This document shows positions 1-5,759 of a DNA stretch of 9,420 nt, in pieces. Within the stretch, counting starts at the first letter, position 1, and every line of letters begins with the position of its first letter. The DNA is taken from assembly GCA_902768605.1 (NCBI GenBank), contig CACXLY010000091.1, forward strand, positions 1 to 9,420. The letters are read 5' to 3'. Position numbers and translations under genes: made by a program. The notes under the pieces were generated by a model that saw only the letters and a program-made list of their open reading frames with translations, ran no database searches and was not told the DNA's origin. This DNA is from an uncultured Bacteroidales bacterium. Its GTDB lineage: Bacteria > Bacteroidota > Bacteroidia > Bacteroidales > Bacteroidaceae.

Positions 1-155
1 CTTATATTAATAAAGACGGCGACGTGACCAACATCTGCGTCGGCACCGGCAAGAAGAACGACTTCAACTACTATCTGGACCGTCCGAAAATGACCGGCGA
101 CTATCACGGACAAGGGCCGTATCTGTGGTGCGCAGCAGCTCTATTAGAAGATTAA
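1..155 (+). CDS. C-terminal end of a GH105/GH88-type unsaturated glucuronyl/rhamnogalacturonyl hydrolase (partial)
   Basis: Only the last 50 codons are present (first full codon at 3, stop TAA at 153-155); the gene begins outside the window. The tail reads GTGKKNDFNYYLDRP, then GDYHGQGPYLWCAAALL, which matches my memory of the C-terminus of Bacteroidetes GH105 (PF07470) proteins, where a G-D-x-H-G-x-x-P segment lies near the end of the (alpha/alpha)6 barrel. Enzymes of this family remove the 4,5-unsaturated uronic acid that polysaccharide lyases leave at the non-reducing end of pectin (rhamnogalacturonan) or related glycans. The catalytic aspartates lie upstream and cannot be checked. The GH2 gene starts 27 bp later in the same frame, so the two are probably co-transcribed. 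The family call is fairly good; the substrate is inferred. Confidence 0.72.
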   Translation, partial: YINKDGDVTNICVGTGKKNDFNYYLDRPKMTGDYHGQGPYLWCAAALLED

Positions 156-182
156 TTGCCAAGAAACACACAACATAAACTA

Positions 183-2864
183 ATGAAACACATCCTCTTC
201 TCTTTATTGACACTCGTCGCAATGTTGCCCGCCGTGGCCGGCGACAGGCAGGACTACATCACCCTCGACTCTCGCCTTGGGCACGGAGGCAGCCAGACTT
301 GGTACATGATGCGTGATGGAGAGACGAAGGCCACTGGCAGGGAAATCTCCACCCCCGGCTTCAATCCGCAAGGCTGGGCAGAGGCCATTGTGCCCGCCAC
401 CGTCCTGACGAACCTTGTCGAGCAGAAGGTCTATCCCGAGCCTTACTACGGACAGACCAACAAGATGGCAAACAACGTCATCCCCGACATCGCCCGAGTG
501 GGACGCGAACACTATACCTATTGGTTCCGCACGGAGTTCATCGTGCCGTCCGACTATAAGGGCAAGCGCATCTGGCTCGAGCCGATGGGCATCAACTACA
601 GAGCCGAGATATGGGTCAACGGCTATATGATTGGTACGATGGCAGGGATGTTCAACAGCCAGCCGTTCGACATCACCGACCGTGCCGTGCAGCCCGGACA
701 GACGACGGCTATTGCCATTCGTGTCTTCCCCGTCGATGTGCCTGGAACAACTGCGCCGAAAGGCTGGGGAGCCGTTGGCGAGTGGCACAACGGAGGCGAT
801 GGATGGATGGGACAGAACGTGTCGCAACTGATGACGGTGGGCTGGGACTTCACCTACGAAGACGGCATCCGCGACCGCAACACCGGCATCTGGCGCTCAA
901 TCCGACTCTATGCAACAGGTCCCCAACAACTGCGCAGCCCTTATGTCTCCTCGGAACTTTCCCATCCGAACTATGATGCAGCGAAAGAGACAGTCAGTGT
1001 CGAGGTATGGAACCCCGGCACAAATAGCGGAGAATACACCGTCAGCGGAACCATCGAAGACGATGACGCCAGAAGCATCACCTTCGTTTCCAAGAAGATG
1101 AAGCTGCAGCGGGGAGAACACGCAACCGTTACCTTCACGCCAGACGACTATCCGCAACTCGTCATACAGAACCCCAAACTCTGGTGGCCAAAGAACAAGG
1201 GCGAGCAACACCTCTATACACTTCGACTGACGCTTACTGATGGCAAAGGCGACACGATGGACCAACTCTCCACGCGCTTCGGCATCAAAGAGGTCATTGC
1301 CTCTCGCGAGACGCCCGACAAATCGAAAGTCTTCATCGTGAACGGCCACAAGACTTTCGTCCGCGGCAGCAATTGGATACCCGAGGCAATGCTCCGCACC
1401 AACGACCAAAGGATGGAGACCGAACTCGCCTACACCAATCAGTCCGGCATCAACCTGCTTCGCCTCTGGGGAGGCGGCATAGCGGAAAGTGACCGCTTCT
1501 ACGAGCTGTGCGACGAATACGGCATTATGGTATGGCAAGAGTTCTGGATGACGGGCGACACGAAGCACCCCATGGACGAGCCGCTCTACTTGGCCAACGT
1601 GGAGAACACCATGAAGCGCATCCGCAACCACCCAAGCATCGTCATCTATGTGTCGAGCAACGAGAGCACAGCCGTCACAGGCGCCGAGCAGCTCATCAAG
1701 CATCTGGCACCCGGCATACCGTACCAGATGCAAAGCGAATGCGATGGCGTGCACGACGGCAGCCCATATAAGCAAGTCAATCCGATGCGCCATTACGAGA
1801 ACACGGCCTCAGACAGAGGCAGTCGCGTGGACGGTTTCAATCCCGAATACGGCGCTCCGACGCTACCCATCGTGGAAAGTCTCTACGACATGATGCCACG
1901 GGAAGACCTCTGGCCCATCAATAAGGCTACGTGGGATTATATGGACGGCAACGGCTTCCACCTCATGACCACGCTCTACAAAGACATGGTGAATCAGTAC
2001 GGCGAGTCGCACAGCATCGAGGAATTCGCTCGCCGCGGACAAATGGTTGGCGCCATCAATTCGAAGAGCATCTGGGAAGTGTGGAACGAGAACAAGTTGC
2101 AGTTTGGCGACCGCTGGTGCTCGGGTCTGCTCTTCTGGTACCACAACTGCGCGAACTGGCAAGTGTGTGCCCGCATGTGGGACTGGTTCCTGGAACCCAC
2201 TGCCTCGCTCTATCACACCATGCATGCCCTCGAGCCTCTGCACATTCAATACGACTACCTGAAGGGCACCGTCAGCGTCATCAACGACTATGTTGAAGCA
2301 CAAAACGGACTCTTGGCCAAGGCCGAGGTCTATGACCTGCAGAGCCGCAAGGTGAGCACCGTCAAGGCAAAGGTCGATGTGCCTGCCGACGGCGTGGCCA
2401 ACGACGTGCTCTCCGTCAGCATACCCGACGACATCACGCCCATCTATTTTATTGCCCTCGAGCTGACCGACGCCAAGGGCAAGGTCGTGAGCAAGAACTT
2501 CTACTGGTGCTCGACGAACAAGTACGAGGGGAAGAGCACGCTGACCGGCCCTTGCACCGCTGGCTTCGAGCCCCTCGCGTCGATGCCCGAGGCAAAGCCC
2601 ACAGTCACAGCCCGCTTCCTTTCTGTCAGCGAATGGGAAGTGACGGTGAAGAACAGCGGACGGCGCATCGCCTTCTTCTGCCAGCTCCTCCTGACCGACA
2701 AAGCACTCAAGCCCGTGCACGGCACCTACTACAGCGACAACTTCTTCTCCCTGTTGCCAGGCGAGAAGAAGGTCATCATCATCCGCACAAGCCGCCGCGG
2801 CTTTGAATATCGCCTCCGCTTCTGCGAGAATATGGGAACCATGCAGAACATAGCAGTAAAATAA
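183..2864 (+). CDS. Exported glycoside hydrolase family 2 protein (beta-mannosidase / exo-glucosaminidase-like architecture)
   Basis: This is an 893-residue protein if translated from ATG 183. I prefer that start because it gives a clean signal peptide: Lys2, a hydrophobic core, then A17-V18-A19 before G20 as a likely signal peptidase I site. There is no lipobox cysteine. The order is an N-terminal sugar-binding jelly roll (about 30-230, with YWFRTEF and the LWVNG-like IWVNG), an Ig-like domain ending near a WWP motif (W334-P336), a TIM barrel (about 375-690) and C-terminal Ig-like domains. The barrel has LLRLWGGG (R427, W429), RNHPSIVIYVSSNES with N493-E494 as candidate acid/base, and NPEYGAP with E555 as candidate nucleophile. 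The layout recalls exo-beta-D-glucosaminidase (CsxA) and beta-mannosidases. The GH105 neighbour would equally suit a beta-galactosidase or glucuronidase acting on pectin side chains. Family is sure, specificity is not. It probably acts in the periplasm. Confidence 0.9.
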   Translation: MKHILFSLLTLVAMLPAVAGDRQDYITLDSRLGHGGSQTWYMMRDGETKATGREISTPGFNPQGWAEAIVPATVLTNLVEQKVYPEPYYGQTNKMANNVIPDIARVGREHYTYWFRTEFIVPSDYKGKRIWLEPMGINYRAEIWVNGYMIGTMAGMFNSQPFDITDRAVQPGQTTAIAIRVFPVDVPGTTAPKGWGAVGEWHNGGDGWMGQNVSQLMTVGWDFTYEDGIRDRNTGIWRSIRLYATGPQQLRSPYVSSELSHPNYDAAKETVSVEVWNPGTNSGEYTVSGTIEDDDARSITFVSKKMKLQRGEHATVTFTPDDYPQLVIQNPKLWWPKNKGEQHLYTLRLTLTDGKGDTMDQLSTRFGIKEVIASRETPDKSKVFIVNGHKTFVRGSNWIPEAMLRTNDQRMETELAYTNQSGINLLRLWGGGIAESDRFYELCDEYGIMVWQEFWMTGDTKHPMDEPLYLANVENTMKRIRNHPSIVIYVSSNESTAVTGAEQLIKHLAPGIPYQMQSECDGVHDGSPYKQVNPMRHYENTASDRGSRVDGFNPEYGAPTLPIVESLYDMMPREDLWPINKATWDYMDGNGFHLMTTLYKDMVNQYGESHSIEEFARRGQMVGAINSKSIWEVWNENKLQFGDRWCSGLLFWYHNCANWQVCARMWDWFLEPTASLYHTMHALEPLHIQYDYLKGTVSVINDYVEAQNGLLAKAEVYDLQSRKVSTVKAKVDVPADGVANDVLSVSIPDDITPIYFIALELTDAKGKVVSKNFYWCSTNKYEGKSTLTGPCTAGFEPLASMPEAKPTVTARFLSVSEWEVTVKNSGRRIAFFCQLLLTDKALKPVHGTYYSDNFFSLLPGEKKVIIIRTSRRGFEYRLRFCENMGTMQNIAVK

Positions 2865-2872
2865 TACTTCCG

Positions 2873-2908
2873 AATACTCAGAACACTCAGAATACTCAGA
2901 ACACTCAG
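2873..2908. repeat. Four tandem 9-bp repeats (AAYACTCAG) between the GH2 and kinase genes
   Basis: Four perfect-length units lie head to tail: AATACTCAG, AACACTCAG, AATACTCAG, AACACTCAG. This is equally a perfect duplication of an 18-bp unit. A degraded fifth unit (ACATTCAG, 2909-2916) follows, and the kinase ATG is at 2923. The array fills most of the 58-bp intergenic gap and gives an A-rich, G-poor leader. I see no promoter or terminator in this gap, so the kinase is probably read through from upstream. Confidence 0.9.
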
Positions 2909-2922
2909 ACATTCAGAACACC

Positions 2923-4092
2923 ATGAAATGCCAAGAAAGATTCAATGAGATTTACAAGCGCGAGCCGGAGGCCCTTGCCTTCTGCCCCTACCGCGTCTGC
3001 CCCATCGGCGCCCACAGCGACGCCAACCTCGGCAAGATAACAGGCCTGGCCATCGACAAGGGCATACATCTGGCCTACAGTCCCAAGCACAATGGCGTCA
3101 TCGAGCTTTGCTCGCTGCAGTTTGACAAACGCGCACAGTTCCACGTCCGCGACGTGCCGAAACGCAAACAGGACGACTGGGCCGACTACCTGCGAGGCGC
3201 TACGCTGAAACTTGCCGAACGTTACCCCCTGACCTGCGGCCTGAGCGGTGTCATCGAGGGAAGCCTGCCCATCGGAGGCCTCTCGTCGTCCGCCGCCGTA
3301 GCACTCGTCTTCCTCAAAGCCCTCTGCAACGTCAACAACATCAAGCCCACGCCGCTCGAGATGATTCTCATCTCCATGGCAGCCGAGAACGACTACGTCG
3401 GCGTCAACAGCGGCAAGCTGGACCAGAGCTGCGAGGTCTATTCGAAAAAGAATCACCTGCTGTACCTCGACACGAAGACTGACGAGTACGAGCTCATCCC
3501 CACGCATCCCGACATGAAGCCCTACCGCATCGCCGTCTTCTTCAGTGGCATCGAGCGGACCCTGGCCGGCAGCAAGTTCAACATGCGCGTCGATGAAGCA
3601 CGCAGCGCCGCCTACGCCCTGATGGCCTATGCCGGCATGGAGTACGGCAAGTTCCCCGAGGCGAACCTGAGGGCCGTGCCGCGCGACGTCTATGAGCAGT
3701 ACAAGAGCCGCCTGCCCGAGACTTGGCAGCGACGTGCCGAGCACTGGTTTACGGAGTTCGACCGCGTGGAGCAGGGCGTGGAGGCCTGGCGGCGGGGCGA
3801 CCTCGAGACCTACGGCCGCCTGAGCTTCGAGAGTGGACAGAGCAGCATCTCCAACTGGGAGACAGGCTCGCCCGAACTGAAGACGCTCTACGACATCATG
3901 CGCCACACCGACGGCATCTACGGCGGACGCTTCAGCGGCGCTGGCTTCAAAGGATGCTGCATGGCACTAATCGACCCCGCCTTCGAAGAGAGCATCAGGC
4001 AGCACGTCACCAAAGAATACCTCGCCGCATTCCCCCAGCTCGAGGGCAAGTACAGCGTGCACATCTGCGAGAGTGCAGACGGACTCATTTAA
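2923..4092 (+). CDS. GHMP-family sugar kinase, galacturonokinase-like (galactokinase superfamily)
   Basis: A 389-residue cytoplasmic kinase with all three GHMP motifs. Motif 1 reads PYRVCPIGAHSDAN (P22-N35), where galactokinases have GRVNLIGEHTDYN. Motif 2 is the ATP loop PIGGLSSSAA (116-125). Motif 3 is GGRFSGAGFKGCC (334-346). D167 in KLDQS is the expected catalytic base. The change of the galactokinase Glu to Ala30, the Tyr-Arg-x-Cys-Pro segment, RAEHWF near the middle and the FSGAGF-K-GCC ending all match what I recall of plant galacturonokinase (galacturonate + ATP to galacturonate 1-phosphate). That makes galactokinase an unlikely true function, although automatic annotation often gives it. 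The neighbours fit: a uronyl hydrolase upstream and a sugar-1-phosphate nucleotidyltransferase downstream. The substrate (galacturonate, glucuronate or another sugar) is inferred, not shown. Confidence 0.85.
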   Translation: MKCQERFNEIYKREPEALAFCPYRVCPIGAHSDANLGKITGLAIDKGIHLAYSPKHNGVIELCSLQFDKRAQFHVRDVPKRKQDDWADYLRGATLKLAERYPLTCGLSGVIEGSLPIGGLSSSAAVALVFLKALCNVNNIKPTPLEMILISMAAENDYVGVNSGKLDQSCEVYSKKNHLLYLDTKTDEYELIPTHPDMKPYRIAVFFSGIERTLAGSKFNMRVDEARSAAYALMAYAGMEYGKFPEANLRAVPRDVYEQYKSRLPETWQRRAEHWFTEFDRVEQGVEAWRRGDLETYGRLSFESGQSSISNWETGSPELKTLYDIMRHTDGIYGGRFSGAGFKGCCMALIDPAFEESIRQHVTKEYLAAFPQLEGKYSVHICESADGLI

Positions 4093-4101
4093 AAAGCGAA
4101 T

Positions 4102-4253
4102 AGTGAAAAGTGAAAAGTGAAAAATAAGAGTTTCTCTCTGGCCCAAAGGTATTTTCATTTGATGCTTTTCGCTATGCACTTATACAGGAACTCTCGTTTC
4201 ATACGCTATCGCCATAAACAGTAACTATCATTTTTCACTTTTCACTATTCACT
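4102..4253. repeat. 24-bp imperfect inverted repeat built of 7-bp units, enclosing a 104-bp spacer
   Basis: The left arm (4102-4125) is three AGTGAAA units plus AAT. The right arm (4230-4253) is its reverse complement with one mismatch. The right side runs on to 4260 with a fourth unit (TTTCACT), six bases before the next ATG. As RNA the arms could pair over 24 bp around a 104-nt loop. The spacer 4126-4229 has no convincing ORF, promoter or tRNA; it holds one short inner match, AGAGTT (4127) with AACTCT (4183). The structure could be a small non-coding mobile element, an mRNA-stabilising stem, or independently expanded repeats. I saw no obvious target-site duplication. Confidence 0.85.
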
Positions 4254-4260
4254 TTTCACT
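4233..4260. repeat. Four tandem 7-bp repeats (TTTCACT) just upstream of the nucleotidyltransferase start
   Basis: The units are TTTCACT, TTTCACT, ATTCACT and TTTCACT, placed head to tail and ending six bases before ATG 4267. They form the right arm of the inverted repeat, whose left arm carries the same unit in the opposite orientation three times (4102-4122). The run is where a ribosome would load, and it gives a T/C/A leader without a purine-rich ribosome binding site. Confidence 0.88.
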
Positions 4261-4266
4261 TACACC

Positions 4267-5007
4267 ATGAAGTGCCTTATCCTTGCCGCTGGCTACGCCA
4301 CGCGACTCTACCCCCTCACAGAGAACTTCCCCAAGCCCCTGCTCAAAGTGGGCGACAAGACCATCCTCGACTGGCTCATCGACGACATCGACGGCGCCGC
4401 GCTGGTCGATGAATACGTCGTCATCTCCAATCACAAGTTCGCCCGCCACTTCCAGGAGTGGGCCGCCCAGAAGCAGCAGAAAGTGACCGTCGTGGACGAC
4501 GGCACCTCGAGCAACGAGACCCGACTGGGCGCCGTTTGCGACATACAGTTCGCCATCGAACGTCTCGGCCTCGACGACGACATGCTCGTCATCGCCGGCG
4601 ACAACCTTCTCGACTTCAGCCTCCAGCGCTTCGTGCGCTACGCCCTCGACAAAGGGACATCCTGCATCATGCGTTTCTACGAGCAGGACGAGCAGCGGAT
4701 CCTCAAGTGCGGCGTCGTCACAGTTGACCCGGCCGACCGTGTCCTGCGCATGACCGAGAAGTCGCCCACGCCCGAGACACACTGGGCCTGCCCGCCCTTC
4801 TACTATTACACGCGGCGCGACGCACGTCTCGTCAGCCAAGGCATCGAGCAGGGCTGCGGCACCGATGCGCCCGGCAGCTACATCGCATGGCTCTGCACGC
4901 AGACACCCGTCCACGCAATGGAGATGCCCGGACGCCGATACGACATCGGCAACCTGCAAAGCTACGAGCAAGTCCAGAAGGAGTATCAGGGCATCACCGT
5001 CGTCTGA
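4267..5007 (+). CDS. Sugar-1-phosphate nucleotidyltransferase (RmlA/MurU-like NTP_transferase family)
   Basis: A 246-residue cytoplasmic enzyme of the NTP_transferase fold (PF00483). It opens with the nucleotide-binding signature LAAGYATRLYPLT (6-18) followed by FPKPLLKVGDK, with K23 as the conserved lysine. VIAGDNL contains D112 and RYDIGNL contains D226, placed as the two metal-binding aspartates of RmlA-type enzymes. A segment TSSNETRLGAVCDI lies near 80-93. The family joins a sugar 1-phosphate to an NTP, releasing pyrophosphate. There is no C-terminal left-handed beta-helix, so it is a stand-alone transferase like RmlA or MurU rather than GlmU. It follows the galacturonokinase-like gene on the same strand, so it may use that enzyme's product to make a nucleotide sugar such as UDP-GalA. 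Sugar and nucleotide specificity cannot be read from the sequence. Confidence 0.85.
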   Translation: MKCLILAAGYATRLYPLTENFPKPLLKVGDKTILDWLIDDIDGAALVDEYVVISNHKFARHFQEWAAQKQQKVTVVDDGTSSNETRLGAVCDIQFAIERLGLDDDMLVIAGDNLLDFSLQRFVRYALDKGTSCIMRFYEQDEQRILKCGVVTVDPADRVLRMTEKSPTPETHWACPPFYYYTRRDARLVSQGIEQGCGTDAPGSYIAWLCTQTPVHAMEMPGRRYDIGNLQSYEQVQKEYQGITVV

Positions 5008-5091
5008 AAGCCTTTGCAGACACAAAAAACCACCTTTCCCGATGATAAACATAACGAAATCCGTGCATTAAGCCATTTTTCTTCCTAATTA

Positions 5092-5123
5092 TTTGCAGGT
5101 TTCGCGGAAATAGCATACCTTTG
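5092..5123 (+). promoter_or_regulatory. Bacteroidetes-type promoter for rimP-nusA-infB
   Basis: TTTG at 5092-5095 and TACCTTTG at 5116-5123 are separated by 20 bp. This fits the Bacteroidetes primary sigma consensus (-33 TTTG, 19-21 bp, -7 TAnnTTTG). Transcription would begin near 5130, leaving a leader of about 80 nt before rimP. It is the only full match I found in the intergenic gaps. The stretch before it (5008-5091) is AT-rich and shows no clear hairpin terminator for the upstream gene. Confidence 0.75.
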
Positions 5124-5136
5124 CACGCGAAAAGAT

Positions 5137-5172
5137 GAAAGTGAGGGGCTCTGAGGTTCCTCACTTTTCTTT
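5137..5172 (+). terminator. Terminator-like hairpin in the rimP leader (possible attenuator)
   Basis: AAAGTGAGG (5138-5146) pairs perfectly with CCTCACTTT (5159-5167). G-U pairs can extend the stem inward (5147-5148 with 5157-5158) and outward (5137 with 5168), leaving an 8-nt loop. A T-rich tail TTTTCTTT (5165-5172) follows, as in an intrinsic terminator. It sits about 8 nt into the predicted transcript, upstream of rimP, so it would stop or pause transcription before the operon. Regulation by attenuation is inferred; it could also only protect the 5' end of the mRNA. Confidence 0.5.
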
Positions 5173-5186
5173 AATAACACCAAAAA

Positions 5187-5208
5187 CACTTAAACAACAC
5201 TTAAACAA
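5187..5208. repeat. Perfect tandem 11-bp duplication abutting the rimP start codon
   Basis: CACTTAAACAA occurs twice with no gap, and the second copy ends on the base before ATG 5209. The leader is A-rich and lacks a Shine-Dalgarno sequence, as expected for Bacteroidetes. Copy number would change the distance between the leader hairpin and the start codon. Confidence 0.9.
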
Positions 5209-5676
5209 ATGATCAGTAAAAGTGCAGTGCAGCAAGCCGTAGAGGAATGGCTTGAAGGCAAAGAGTATTTCCTTGTTGACATCAGCATCAGCCCGGATGA
5301 CCGCATCGTCGTGGAGATAGACCACCAGGACGGAGTGTGGATTGAGGACTGTGCCGACCTGAGCCGTCACATCGAATCGCGACTGAGCCGCGACGACGAA
5401 GACTACGAGCTCGAGGTGGGTAGCGCCGGCTTGGGACAGCCCTTCCGCGTACACCGCCAATACGAGATACACGTCGGCAAAGAAGTAGAGACACAGCTGC
5501 ATGACGGCCACAAGTACCACGGCACACTGCTCAGCGTCGGCGACGAAAGCTTCCAGGTCGGCATCCTGCAAAAGGTGAAAGAGGAAGGCATGAAGCGTCC
5601 CGTCACAAAGGAAGTCCCCACGGAATTCCGCTTCGAAGACGTCGCCTACACAAAGTACCTCATTAAGGTGAAGTAA
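5209..5676 (+). CDS. rimP: Ribosome maturation factor RimP
   Basis: A 155-residue protein of the usual RimP length, which assists maturation of the 30S ribosomal subunit. The N-terminal alpha/beta domain (about 1-80) contains FLVDISISPDDRIVVEID, DCADLSRHIESRL and the family's ELEVGSAGLGQPF (E-V-S-S-P-G-L-x-x-P-L in many homologues). The C-terminal SH3-like domain (about 85-155) follows, with a charged insertion near 122-140 (KVKEEGMKRPVTKEVPTEF). It lies directly upstream of nusA and infB, the classic rimP-nusA-infB order, and is the first gene after the promoter at 5092-5123. The start at 5209 fits the family N-terminus. Nothing unusual is seen beyond the slightly divergent S-A-G-L in place of S-P-G-L. 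Confidence 0.93.
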   Translation: MISKSAVQQAVEEWLEGKEYFLVDISISPDDRIVVEIDHQDGVWIEDCADLSRHIESRLSRDDEDYELEVGSAGLGQPFRVHRQYEIHVGKEVETQLHDGHKYHGTLLSVGDESFQVGILQKVKEEGMKRPVTKEVPTEFRFEDVAYTKYLIKVK

Positions 5677-5759
5677 AAGCCCACTTCCCAACACTCCACC
5701 GAAGAGGAGGGAGCAAAAGGGAACACTCAATGGAAAATGATTAAATAGTAAATGACATA

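Noticed and set aside
156..182. TTG at 156 as the start of the GH2 gene
   Set aside because: It would put nine polar residues ahead of an otherwise clean signal peptide; ATG 183 gives the normal exported N-terminus.
1863..2912. 349-codon open frame on the minus strand opposite the GH2 gene
   Set aside because: It lies opposite a clear GH2 gene, and its first residues (a Ser-Glu-Cys/Tyr repeat) come from the 9-bp tandem repeats. GC-rich third positions create such frames.
2923..4092. Plain galactokinase (galK)
   Set aside because: Key sugar-site residues of motif 1 differ (Glu to Ala, Asn-Leu to Cys-Pro), and the C-terminal half resembles galacturonokinase.
4154..4161. TTCATTTG as a -7 promoter element for the nucleotidyltransferase gene
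   Set aside because: The leading TA is missing and there is no TTTG at 19-21 bp upstream.
4102..4260. CRISPR array
   Set aside because: Units are 7 bp, contiguous and without unique spacers, and no cas genes are nearby.
5677..5759. Terminator or promoter in the rimP-nusA gap
   Set aside because: Only a 4-bp CTCC/GGAG pairing is visible, with no T tract and no TAnnTTTG.
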